Assembly: GCA_024305405.1 (NCBI GenBank)
Contig: JAKNDB010000098.1
Location: 2,246,001 to 2,310,000 of the forward strand
Length of the DNA stretch: 64,000 nt
From: Dirofilaria immitis
Lineage: Eukaryota; Nematoda; Chromadorea; Rhabditida; Onchocercidae
Direction of reading: 5' to 3'
Shown here: in pieces, positions 20,575 through 32,158 of the stretch
Numbering within the stretch: position 1 is the first letter of the stretch
How the letters are laid out: each line of letters begins with the position of its first letter
Program-made: the position numbers and the translations under genes
The notes under the pieces: model-generated
Databases searched by the model: none
What the model was told of the DNA's origin: nothing
What the model saw: only the letters and a program-made list of their open reading frames with translations

Positions 20575-23500
20575 ATCTTATTCAGATTCATGAATATTTT
20601 TTTGAAGGTACTGTAGTAATTATCACTTGAATCTTGGAACAATTTCAAGCATTCAACTTAATGTATCAAAAATTATATTTTCTACAACTGGGCACGCTTC
20701 AGAACTAACTAATTTGTTATTTTGTTTGTAAAGAAAACTTAGGATTAGGCATTTCAAGAGATAAAACACAAGTTAATCCATTTCTAATATTTTTTCCAGT
20801 TAAATTTATTGTCGCTTTTCTTTCAAAAATCCTCATTAATAGATATTTAATATGGATAGATACCTAAAATTAGTATTATCGTGATTATTACATGAAATTT
20901 CTTTTAATAAATATTTTAATTTATAGATATTTAAAGTTAGTATTATCACAATTATCACGTAAATTATGGATATTTAAAATTAATATTGTCGCAATTATCA
21001 CGTGAATTATGAATATTTAAAATTAATACACAATTATCACGTTAGTTACGGATATTTAAATAGTATTATCACAATTATCGCATAGTTGCGAATGTTCAAA
21101 GTTAATATTATCACAATTATTACGTTAGTTATAGATATTTAAAGTTAGTATTATTACAATTATCGCATGTGTTACGAATGTTTAAAGTTAATGTTATCAC
21201 AATTATTACGTTAGTTATAGATATTTAAAGTTAACACTACAATTATCACATAAGTTATCAATATTTCAAATTGTCGCAAATATCCAAATTCGCTAGATTA
21301 AAACTAAGATGCGACGAATCATTGTTGCGTTAATATATAATAAACGCAATAAATCATGTAACATATTTTACATTCTCTTAAGATTATTTTTTATACGTTT
21401 GCTTGTTATCTTATCTAATTAAATTCACATCACTTATGATTAAAAATTCTTTATCTTAAAATACTGTTATCAATTGTTATCACATCACTTATGGTTAAAA
21501 ATTCTTTATCTTAAAGTACTGTTATCAACTGTTATCACATCCCTTATGGTTACAAATTCTTTATCTTAAAATACTGTTATCAATTGTTATCAAATTTCTT
21601 AACATTTTTTTTTGTTGCTATCTGAATGAATATTTGTTGTAAGAATACCCCATCTGCTGAAATATGTTTTTGTGTTAATCAAAATTGTATATATACTCAT
21701 GATTAAGATGTAAACAATCAATATAAACACATTTCTGCTCAACCTAGTAGCCAAAATCAATACATCTGTCTTCAGATGCTGTCCATCTGGATCGACATCA
21801 ACATACTTCGTTTTCCGTAATTGCCTACCAAAGTTATCAAAGAACATTCTCCGAAAAATTCCCTCCTTTTTCGTTACAACTAATTTATGTTGTTACGAGC
21901 CAGGAACGAACCAGTGACCTTTACCGGTAACCTGGCGACCTTTAGCCTGTGACCTTCATAGATCCCCTAAATTAATGTGACGAAAAAGGAGGGAGGATTT
22001 TTCGGAGAATATTTTTGATAACTTTGGTGTCCAGTTTATGAAAGACGAGATGTGCTGATGTCGATCCAGATGGACAGCATCTGGAAGACGAGATGTATTG
22101 ATTTTGGCTACTAAGTTGAGCAGAAATGTGTTTATATTGATTGTTTACATCTTAATCATGAGTATATATATACAATTTTGATTAACACAAAAACATATTT
22201 CAGCAGGTGTGGGATATTCTTACAACAAATATTCATTTAGATAACAACAAAAAAAAATGTTAAGAAATTTGATAACAATTGATAACAGTATTTTAAGATA
22301 AAGAATTTTTAACCATAAGTGATGTGAATTTAATTAGATAAGAGATAACAAGTAGACGCATAAAAAATAACCTTAAGGGAAATGTAAAATATATTACATG
22401 ACTCATTGTTTATTTATATTAATGCAATGATTCATCGCATCTTAATTTATTTAATTTAATTTAGTTTAGCTTAGTTTAGTTTTAGTTTAGCGAATTTGAA
22501 TATTTGCGACAAAAGTTGATATTATCACAATCACAAATTATCACGTGAGTTATAAGTTTTTAAAGTTAGCATTGTCACAATCGGAAATTATCACAGAATA
22601 AATATTTAAAATCAGCGTTATCACAATTATCGCATGAGTTGTAGATATTTAAAATTAGAAGGAATCAAAATTATCACAAAATTCGGAATCTAAAGTTGCC
22701 AAAAGAATCTTTATTACTTTTAATATCAATAAATATTGTAAAATGATATATTTTCTAATGAATCTTTAAAATTATCAGTAATTATCATTAATTTTTAAAA
22801 TTTTGATGAAAATTTTAAAATCATTAAAATTACAACACCATTACATGTTTTCTTTTTAGTACGGCGATTTCTCAAAAATCTGACCTATTAGAAATGCAAA
22901 GAAAGAAGCCAAATGATAAATATAATCAGGATTATGATATGCAATATAATGATAAAAATTTATGGTTGAATAATCAATCAAATGGAATTCGTATCATTAA
23001 TCCGAGAGCAGAAATTATTTATCAAGTAAGTAAGAAAATGTCAGATGAAGAATTTTTTTTTTTAAATTTAATTTTATTTTATATTTTTAAAATAAACGAA
23101 AATAATTATAGATGGATATTGATTATGTGCAAAATGATTCAATGATTGTTATACGTGATCAAAAAGTTGCTGATTTTTTTAAACTTGGCGATATATCATC
23201 AATACTTGAACTTCACAAAGGATTTAAAATTGATCTTAAAAAAGCTTGCATAGAAAAAAATTTGATATCGAGAACGAAATGATAAGAAATAACGATAATA
23301 CTGATAATATAACAAGAAGTTTGTTGCTATTTCACAATTATGAAATGGGAAAAAAAAGTTTAGCTATGTCATATCATTTCTGTTTCATCTGCTATTATCA
23401 TTTAATCAACAAATTTAATTTGGCTAATAAATTAGCTAGAATATTTTATTTGAACTAATAAAATTTTTTAGTTTCTCAAAATTCGGATGACATGGATTCA

Positions 23501-26500
23501 ATCGATAAAAAGGTCAATCATTATCCTATGGCTTCATAATTATTTCTTTTAAGACTATTAATTTCTTTTTTTTAAAAAAAAAAGAAGCGATGTATTTGCG
23601 AATATCATAGTATCACTAAATAAATGTTTAAAAAATTTTATAAAAATTTTAACGAAAAATTAATTTAGGCAAAAATAAATGCGACAAATTCAGAAGAAAA
23701 ATTAGCGCTTTAGCGAACTTTTTAAACATGGCATTCAAATAAGCAATATTTTAAATGTATTTGATAGTGAAATTCTGTCAAATTTGGTACCACTTTCATC
23801 ATCTACTCTAATGCCACTTCTGAATCAAAGTCATTATGATTCCAGGTTTGTCTTTCTTCACGTAATTTCTTCTTTCACTCGTTGGTTTTTTTTCTCCCGG
23901 CTTCTTTATCTATTTGTTTCCCTAGTACCACAATCGAAGTCATTATGATTCCAGGTTTGTCTTTCTTCACGTAATTTCTTACTCGTAGTTTTTTTCTCTC
24001 ATCTTATGCAATTATTTGTTTTCTTGATACCACAGTCGAAGTCGTTATGATTCCACGTTTGTCTTTTTTTACGTAGTAATATCATTTCTTAATCATAATC
24101 CTTTTTTTCTTTTCTTATCTGCAATCATTTGTTTCCTTAATACAACTTCTGAATCGAAGTCATGATGATTCCAGATTTATCTTTTTTCGCGTAGTTTTTC
24201 TTTTATTCGTAATTTTCTTTTTTTTTCTATCAGTTTCTGCAGTTATTTGTTTCCTACAATTTTTTTTTCTAAAAGCAATCTAATATCATTCTCATTATCT
24301 ACTCTAATGATACTTCTGAATCGAAGTCATTATGATTCTAGGTTTAGCTTCATTCAAGTAATTTATTTTTTGCTCATAATCAATCTTTTTTCTTCTCTCA
24401 ACTTCTACATGTATTCGTTTGCTACAATTTTTTTTAAAGCTACTTCTTAATCAATCAATATTTCTAGATCACCACCAACTATTATGGACGATAGTATTAC
24501 AGAAGTATTTTTTGGAATATTAATTCAATCGATATCAAATTTTGATCAAAGTACAATGGTATTTATGATAATACTATGATAATTTTTTTATTTCTTCCAA
24601 TAAAATTTATAATTAAAACCGAGAAAATAATTTTTCTTTTGAATGATAGTAAATTTTTGAAAGGTTGAATTTTCAAATTACTTTTAACAAATTTAATTTT
24701 TGTTGGATAAAAAAAAAACTTAGGATTATGATATGGATATGTGGTTACGTATGACATGGCGTGATCCACGTTTAGCGCATGAATTTGATCGACCAATTTT
24801 AATTAACGATGAAAATATTCTTAAGTTTGTATTTTTAATTTACGTCTTTAAAAAAAAAAAAGATTTTTTCGTTTTTCGCCAAATTCAGTTAATTTTAGCA
24901 AAAAATTTCGATCTATTTTTTCATCAAATAATTTATCTCTTTCATAATCATTTATAAGAATCATACTTTTGAAATACATCGAATATTTATCAATAGCTGA
25001 TAAATGTTTTACAGTGAAATTTAGACACCATAATTTCAAAAATATTTCCAATATTTATTTATCAGTAACTGATAAAAATTTTGCAGAAAATTTTGCAGCA
25101 ACATAATTTTAAAATATATCAAATATTTATTAATAGTTTTTAAAATATATCCAATATTTATTAGTTTTGCAAGAAATTTAGGCATCATAAGTTCAAAATA
25201 TTTCCAATATTTATTTATCAGTAACTGATAAAAATTTTGCAGAAAATTTTGCAGCAACATAATTTTAAAATATACCAAGTATTCATCAAATAGCCTTAAA
25301 ATAATTATAATATTTAGTTTTGCAAGAAATTTTAAACATTATAATTTGAAATTTATTTATCAATAAGTAGTTGATAAAATTTTACAGAAAAATTTGGCGT
25401 CCAACGCCATTTTTAAGAATGCCAAAGAAGCGAAATATCATCGAATGACAAAATTAAATTTTTGGTTATATGTATTTCCTAATGGTGAAATTTTCTTCGA
25501 AACTCAGTACGTTTTAATTACTCCTAATTACTAATTAAAAAAAAAAATTAGCATAACGCATCAATTGAACTTTTTAATAAACTTAATACGATTAGTTGAT
25601 TATATATCATTTAATAAGCTAAACTAGTAATAAACATTTTGCAAGCCTGGATTTTTGATAAACCATATCAATAAAGCATATCATTATTTTAGCAACGCAT
25701 CAATTGAACTTTTTAATAAACTTAATACGATTAGTTGATTATATATTAGTAATAAACATTTTGCAAACCTGGATTTTTGATAAACCATATCAATAAAGCA
25801 TATCATTATTTTAGCAACGCAACAATTGAACTTTTTAATAAACTTAATAAGATTAGTTGATTATATATCATTTAATATGTTAAACTAGTAATAAACATTT
25901 TGCAAGCCTGGATTTTTGATAAACCATATCAATAAAGCATATCATTATTTTAGCATATATCTAAAACCATCATGTAAACTTATCCTATGCAAATATCCGC
26001 ATGATAATCAAGTTTGCTCATTGAAAATTACTGCTAGTAAGTAATTATGTTTAGCTTATTTTGTTCATAACAAAAAAAAAAAATTATCAGTTGTTTAAAA
26101 AAAAAAAGAAATGATTGAAATGGATAAAGTTGACATGAATGATAAGTTTAATCATTTTTGATAGATTATCTATCTTTTTCAAATAAACGAAATCAAATAG
26201 GCTTGTGAATCTATGTTGTTATCAAATCAGTTAAAAATAATCATTTAATTAAATTTTATCTACCTTCTTAAATTTGCATATTTACACATTTAAGTATTTA
26301 GTAATTCAATGCAGATGAATAAATTGATGTTATTTGGAAAATTAAATTTTTTAAAATAGCCTCGGATCAAAGTTCAATACGATATAGTTGGTTTCCACAT
26401 TTGAACGATGCAATTCGTATGAATAAACTTATGGATTCGGAAGAACTCTATATCGAGAAATTTTACAAACGAAACTGTGATGGTGTACGTAAAACAGGTA

Positions 26501-28639
26501 GCAGCTTTGTATGCAAAATTTTAATTTTTCAATGAAGCATACAATTTGTAATGCGAAAAATAAAAATTCAATCGACATAGAAGGATTGGAATGGATTGAA
26601 ATGATTTTTTGGAAATTGCACGCATTATAGTAATTTTCACGTTTTACTCTTATCTAGTTTCTGATTTAGTTAAATGAAACATTGTTCATTTCATATTTCT
26701 TTTACCAATAAACAATAAATATGCGTTATATCTTATTTAATTGAATAAGAAAAAGGAAAAAAAGAAACGTTGAATCCTTAATTGAATCTTGAATAATTGG
26801 AATGGATTGAAATGATTTTTGGAAATTGCACGCATTATAGTAATTTTCACGTTTTATCCTTATCCAATTTCTAATTTAGTTAAGCTAAGCATTGTTCCTT
26901 TTATACTTTTTTATCAATAAACAATAAATATGCATTACATCTTATTTAATTGAATAAGAAAAAGGAAAAAAAAGAAACGTTGAATCCTTAATTGAATCTT
27001 GAATAATTGGAATGGATTGAAAATGATTATTTGGAAATTGCACGCATTATAGTAATTTTCACGTTTATCCTTATCCAGTTTCTAATTTAGTTAAGTTACA
27101 GTTCCTTTTATACTTTTTTTATCAATAAACAATAAATATGCATTACATCTTATTTAATTGAATAAGAAAAAGGAAAAAAAAGAAACGTTGAATCCTTAAT
27201 TGAATCTTGAATAATTGGAATGGATTGAAAATGATTATTAGAAAATTGCATGCATTATAATAATTTCCACGTTTTACTCTTATCAAATTTCTAATTTGGT
27301 TAAACGATAACATTGCTCCTCATATATATATATTCCTTTTATTAATAAACAATAAATATGCATTCTATCTTATTTAATTTTAGAGAAAGAAAAAGAAGGA
27401 AACGTTGAATCTCTTAATTGTTAGAATTTTCATTTTATTGTTTAGGTAATTTTTCATGTTTACAAGCAAGTTGTCAACTTAAACGTCATCTTCGTTATCA
27501 TATGACACGAACATATATTCCAACAGCAACATGTGTTATCTTTTCATGGATTAGTGTTTGGTTACCGGAAGAATTTGTCACAGGACGAATATTTGGCGCT
27601 TTAACACTTTTTTAACACTTAGCGCTGAAAGTAGCGCTGTTAAAGAAATGTTACCAAAAGTTTCATATATGAAGGTTAATGATTTTTGATGTTTTTTTTT
27701 TTTTTTTCGTTCTTTCTTTTTACTTTCATTTTTTGACCTTTCTGTTGAGAAGCGAAAAAGGTCAAATTAAAAAGGAAGCAATTTTTAAATTACATTTTAA
27801 TGTTTTGAAATTTTTTTTAGATTTTTGATTTAAAATTTTATATTCCTTTAAGAAAAGAAAGTTCTGAAAAATTGAGAATCTTTTTTTTTTTTGGATTTAC
27901 AAAAATTATTTTTTTTTCAAATTCAAATTTTTCTTAGGCTATTGATCTTTGGTTTGGCTTTACGACAAGTTTCGTTTTTATAACAATGCTCGAAGCATTA
28001 ATTGTTATCTCATTGGAATATAAATCTCGAAAACTGGTAGATAATTGATTATTTAAGTAATTTTGCTAACTTCACTCATCAATCAATCAATCAATCTATT
28101 TTCATTTTTTAGTTTTTACTTTTTTTACATATCTTTTGATACTTTTTAAATTTTTGAAATATTTAAATTTTTATTTTATTATTTGAAAATTAATTAAATT
28201 CAATTCTCTTTTAGTTCTATTGAAAATGTTAGATATTTTTTAATAACAATACAATTAGTGTTGCTATTTAATTAGCTTAAATTTCAAAAAATTTAGCAAA
28301 ATAAATTTATAAAATTAAACAGTTAACCTTTTTCTACTATCAGATTGCTTCTTATCATAAATTGATAGTATATCTTGTTCTTGCCAAATATTTAATAGAC
28401 ATTTAGTAAAATGATTACAGAGATTAAAAGCGGAAGCAGGTGTAGATGATATATCACGATATCAGATAATGCTACTTATGCTAAAATCAAGTCGTTATCA
28501 TTCAACTGCTCGTAATATTGATAAATATTGCCGAACGTTGTATCCGGTTATTTTTCTTCTCTTTCTTATTTTCTACTATTTTGTGGTTACGGAAGGTGAT
28601 GAAACAAAATGTCTTCATAGAATTAACGATGAATTTTGA
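19058..28639 (+). CDS. Cys-loop ligand-gated ion channel subunit, about 15 exons
   Basis: Exons: 19058-19258, 19635-19763, 20344-20463, 22860-23025, 23112-about 23255, 23472-23512, 23669-23845, 24468-24558, 24724-24824, 25388-25506, 25954-26036, 26360-26497, 27446-27674, 27938-28036, 28421-28639. A signal peptide (MKLKYLFIIISIVIF...) leads into a long, unusual N-terminal extension. The ligand-binding domain follows: NFDQSTMDYDMDMWLRMTWR, KKIWRP, and the 13-residue Cys-loop C-KLILCKYPHDNQV-C. A second pair (CDGVRKTGNFSC) is of the GlyR/GluCl type. The membrane part has M1 (TYIPTATCVIFSWISVW), M2 (GRIFGALTLFLTLSAE), M3 (SFVFITMLEALIVISLEY), a short M3-M4 loop and M4 (YPVIFLLFLIFYYFVV). The anion-channel PAR motif before M2 is absent (WLPEEFVTGR), so ion selectivity and ligand are open. 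Apparent single-base shifts occur at about 23713, 25413 and 27608. Exon 2-3 phase and the exon 5 donor are unresolved. A pseudogene is possible but splice sites look intact. Confidence 0.85.
20535..20572. repeat. (ATG)n microsatellite
   Basis: About nine ATG units (20542-20570) just after the third candidate exon of the channel gene. Confidence 0.9.
20840..21265. repeat. About 45 bp tandem array flanking the inverted repeat
   Basis: GATATTTAAAGTTAGTATTA followed by TCACAATTATCACG.TAGTTA recurs about nine times. The same unit in the same orientation resumes at about 22515-22670 beyond the inverted repeat, as if the inverted repeat had landed inside a pre-existing array. Confidence 0.85.
21272..22511. 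repeat. Long inverted repeat (foldback-like element), arms about 530-600 bp
   Basis: The left arm, about 21272-21874, is the reverse complement of the right arm, about 21980-22511. Outer ends match 23 of 24 bases (TGTCGCAAATATYCAAATTC), and inner ends are CCCTCCTTTTTCGT / ACGAAAAAGGAGGG. The spacer of about 105 bp is far more G+C-rich and contains its own small palindrome (ACCTTTACCGGTAACCTGG). The arms differ: the left carries three tandem 55 bp copies (21426-21590) where the right has one, and the right has a short extra GAAAGACGAGATGTG segment. There is no transposase-like frame. It sits in the intron before the exon at 22860. It could be a non-autonomous foldback/MITE-type transposon or a local inverted duplication. 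Confidence 0.85.
23808..24345 (+). repeat. Fivefold tandem copy of an exon end plus its splice donor
   Basis: The 3' end of the exon finishing at 23845 (ACTTCTGAATCAAAGTCATT then ATGATTCCAG|GT) is repeated in the following intron at about 23935, 24040, 24145 and 24305. Each copy keeps the exon-like end, the AG|GT donor region, and intronic TTTGTCTTTCTTCACGTAAT. The period is about 100-160 bp. The last copy also keeps upstream exon sequence (see separate entry). Confidence 0.85.
24282..24341 (+). other. Possible alternative (duplicate) exon of the channel gene
   Basis: The stretch translates as SNLISFSLSTLMILLNRSHY followed by DSR. The exon ending at 23845 has SNLVPLSSSTLMPLLNQSHY plus DSR. 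The copy has an intact frame, ends in a usable AG|GT donor in the same phase, and follows a T-rich tract ending in AAAAG that could act as an acceptor. It could be a mutually exclusive exon or an inert duplicate. Confidence 0.45.
25030..25380. repeat. Intronic minisatellite, about 50-80 bp units
   Basis: ATTTATCAGTAACTGATAAA, AATTTTGCAGAAAATTTTGC, AGCAACATAATTTTAAAATA and related blocks recur. One stretch of roughly 70 bp is repeated almost exactly (25051 and 25208). Each unit contains TTTTGCAG, an acceptor-like word; the true acceptor used is at 25387. Confidence 0.8.
25545..25953. repeat. Three copies of a 120-150 bp intron end with its acceptor
   Basis: Each unit runs from AGCAACGCATCAATTGAACT through TAATAAACATTTTGCAAGCC and GGATTTTTGATAAACCATAT to CATATCATTATTTTAG. 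The last copy ends exactly at the acceptor of the exon at 25954. The two upstream copies therefore carry complete unused acceptors. Confidence 0.9.
26575..27415. repeat. Minisatellite, about 210-220 bp unit, 4 copies
   Basis: Units contain GGAATGGATTGAAATGATTT, GCACGCATTATAGTAATTTT, ACCAATAAACAATAAATATG, TTATTTAATTGAATAAGAAA and AACGTTGAATCCTTAATTGA. Copies are about 90% alike by eye. They fill the intron between the loop-C exon and the M1 exon of the channel gene. Confidence 0.9.
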
Positions 28640-29650
28640 TATTTTTGCAAAATTTTCCATAAAATGTATTATTTTTTAATCATAACAAAATATCAAATGG
28701 TCCATCTGAATGAAAGATCGAAATGCACGTACTTGATTCATAATCAGATTCGTTGAAATTTAATTTGTTATTTCAAATTAATAAATCATAAAATTTGATA
28801 TTTCTTTGCAAAAGTTTCCATAAAATTTATTATTTTTAATCATAAAGAAATATTAAATGATCCATCTGAATTTCTATTATAGCAGGTTGAAATATGCATA
28901 TTCGTTTTCATTAATCAAATTCATTGAAATTTAATTTATTGTAGCAAATTAGTAAATCATAGAATTAACGATAAATTTTGATATTTATTTTTGCAAATTT
29001 TTTTTTTGTAAAATATATTATTTTCTTTAATCGTAACAAAATATCAAATGATCCATCTGAATAAACGATCGTAATACACGTATTTGATTTGTAATTAGAT
29101 TTGTTAAAATTTAATTTTAGTAAATCATAAAATTAACGATGAATTTCGATATTTATTTTTGCAAAATTTTTCATAAAATGTATTATTTTTTTAAAATCAT
29201 AACATATATTATCAAATGATCCATCTAAATAAATAATCGTAATGCACGTATTTGATTTATAATTAAATATCAAATGATCATCCATCTGAATATGATATCA
29301 AATAATCCATAAAAATAAATGATCGTAATACAGGTACTTGATTTGTAATTAGATTTGTTAAAATTTAATTTTATTTATTGTAGCAAATTAATAAATCATA
29401 AAATTAACGATGAATTTTGATATTTATTTTTGTGAAGTTTTTTTTTGTAAAATATATTATTTTCTTTAATCAGAAAAAATATCAAATAATCCATCTGAAT
29501 AAATGATCGTATGTGATTTAAAATTAACTATCACATGATCCATCTGAAATAGAATATCAAATGATCCATCTGAATAAATGATCATAATGCACGTATTTGA
29601 TTTTATAATTAGATTTGTTAAAATTTTTATTTTATTTATTGCAAGTTAGA
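28615..29650. repeat. Diverged minisatellite starting inside the channel's last codons
   Basis: The unit of about 110-180 bp contains AAATTAACGATGAATTTTGA, ATTTATTTTTGCAAAATTTT, CATAAAATGTATTATTTTTT, ATATCAAATGATCCATCTGA and CGTAATGCACGTATTTGATT. There are six or seven copies. The first copy covers codons for RINDEF and the TGA stop at 28637. Confidence 0.85.
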
Positions 29651-30469
29651 AAAAATAGATAAGATTAACATTTTAAGCTAATTTTTATACCATATTATTT
29701 ATTATATATAAAGTAAAATTTATTTCTAAAAAAAAAAAAAGAAAATGAAAATATTCCTGTTGCTTCTTTTCAAAGTTTTTCATTTTTTCTTTCAACATTT
29801 TACGCAAATGTATAAAAGTCAAAATATATCAGCATCACATTATGAATATTCATATATATATATATATATATATTTAAATATCTTATCATCATCTTTTGTC
29901 TATATGTATACCATTTATCAAATTTAACCTTTTTTAAAAAAAAAAAAAAAGAAAAAAACAACGATGATTGAAAAGAAAAAACAAAACAAAACAAAATGAT
30001 TCATTATTCAAATGAATCTGATTGCTCTTTAAAAAAAGAAAAATATCGAAATAAAAATTTTAATTTTTATTTCGATAAAATTTAAAATTACTTTTTTTTT
30101 TGATTTTCATTTATCTCTTCTATAAGTTTGAATAATTGTTGTTTTCTTTTAAAATAAAAATTTAAATACAATTTTTGAAATATTATTTTTTGTATATAAA
30201 TTTATTTTTTGCTAACTCAAAAAAATTGATATAACTACTTTGGTATATCAAAATTTTCATCTTTTTTTTTTTTCTTTCTATGATACAATAAATATTAAAG
30301 CAAACAAAAAAAAAAATGAAATGAAATTAATTTTTTATTGAAAATTGAAAAATCTATTGAGCAAATTTTTTTTTTTATAAAATTTTCAGATACGTAAAAA
30401 AAAAAGTTAACCATTGAATTTATTTATCAAAAATTGAAAGTTTTATTTAAAAAAAAATCACATTTATTA

Positions 30470-30860
30470 CCAGGTAAATTAGATTTATTCAATTTTATTG
30501 ATTGATGTTGAAAAAAAAGAGTTAAATAATGAATTTATCAAAAATTACAAATTTTCAGATTTATCACCGGTAAATTAGGTTTATTCAACTTCATTGATTA
30601 ATGCTCAAAAAATGAGTTAGAAGTGAATTTATCGAAACATTACAAATTTTCAGATTGATACCGATAAATTAGGTTTATTCAACTTCATTGATTAATGCTC
30701 AAAAAATGAGTTAGAAGTGAATTTATCGAAACATTACAAAGTTTCAGATTGATACCGATAAATTAGGTTTATTCAACTTCATTGATTAATGCTCAAAAAA
30801 TGAGTTAGAAGTGAATTTATCAAAAAATTACAAATTTTCAGATTGATACCGATAATATCG
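30470..30860. repeat. Minisatellite, about 90 bp unit, 4 copies
   Basis: GGTTTATTCAACTTCATTGA, TTAATGCTCAAAAAATGAGT, TAGAAGTGAATTTATC and ACAAATTTTCAGATTGATAC recur. Copies 2-4 are nearly identical. Confidence 0.9.
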
Positions 30861-32045
30861 ATTTAACGGTTAGTAAATTTTTGTATATGTGAAAAAAAAA
30901 AAAAACGAACTTTAGGTATTTATTGAATTTAATCAAACAATGAATATTTGCACCAAACCCGAAAATGAAAAAAAAAAAACGAAATTTTTCTTTTTTTTTC
31001 TTGCAAAAATTGAAATGATTTGTTTCATTATACAATAAAATTCCTTTTTTTTTCCCTCTCTCTCTCTCTCTCTTTTTGCTTTTTTTTCCTTGAAATATTT
31101 GCAAATATTATTTCTTTTATGTTGTGTTATACAAAAAAATATTAGGTCAATGAGAGAGAATGACAATAAAAGAAGACGAAGAAAATTTTGGAAAATTTAA
31201 AATTAAATCTATTCAAATTGTTAAAAATGATATAAATTCGGACACAATTAAATGAAAAAGAAATTATTCATTATCATACCTTTTTTTTTCCCCTTTTCTT
31301 CCTTTTCGACAACTCTTAAAACGATGACATTATTTCAATAAAAAAAAAAAAAAAAGGAAAGGAATGATAAAAGAAATTGATAAAAGTAGAAAGGAAAGGC
31401 GGGCGCGTTAATATATTATTGGCCAACATACATTTATCAAAAATTAGACGACCTAAAAAAAAAAGAAAGGAAAACAGATGATATAAATAGAAATTTAATT
31501 TTGAAAAATTTTTAAAACATACACAAATCGTCGTATAAGTGATAATGATAATTATTTATTATTATTATTATTCATTCCTAATCGTTTAAAAAAAAAAAAA
31601 GAAATTTTTTGATGTTAAAATTTTCTCTCAAAATTTTAATTAAATTTTGGAAAAAAATTTCGTTAACTATCATTCATTATTTATCCTTTAAAATTTTCGT
31701 TTCTCTCTCTCTCTCTCTCTATTTCTGTCTCCCTGTCCCTTTCTCTCTCTCTCTCCCTCTCTTTCCCTTTATTTAAAATTACTATTTCTATCTTTTTTCT
31801 TTTTCGGTTTTCTTTCTTTTTTTTGATTCTCGAGAATTTTTCGTTAAAAATGAAATACATTTAATTTAATTGATAAATTGAATTGATAAATTCTTCTATA
31901 TATCAGATAGTGATTATTTCATTTAAAATTATCACATGCAAGATGATAAATTTGGCTAAACTTAGTCTAAAAATATAAATATGAATATATTAGGTATAAC
32001 TTGGCTAGCTTAGTCTTATATTTGATATAGGTAAGGAATAATATT

Positions 32046-32158
32046 GAGGCTATCCAGGACTGTCTAATTTATTGCTTAAATTATTTCGTGAAATTGAGAA
32101 AGAAAAATATTGTATGACTGATAAAGAATTTATCATAATTGTATTATATTGTTATCAG
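32046..32158 (+). other. Orphan exon-like open segment
   Basis: After an AG at about 32048 a frame reads YPGLSNLLLKLFREIEKEKY, then CMTDKEFIIIVLYCYQ, before the sequence turns to poly-T. The composition is amphipathic-helical and unlike the simple-sequence frames around it. It vaguely recalls a helix pair of a nuclear-receptor ligand-binding domain. No partner exons were found within several kb, so it may be a fragment of a long-intron gene, a gene relic or chance. Confidence 0.25.

Noticed and set aside
21599..21847. 82-codon antisense frame in the left arm of the inverted repeat as a transposase remnant
   Set aside because: No catalytic or DNA-binding motif, and the frame is not kept in the other arm.
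21890..21960. tRNA-like words (GGTTCG on the minus strand) in the foldback spacer
   Set aside because: No cloverleaf could be formed; D-arm and anticodon arm are missing.
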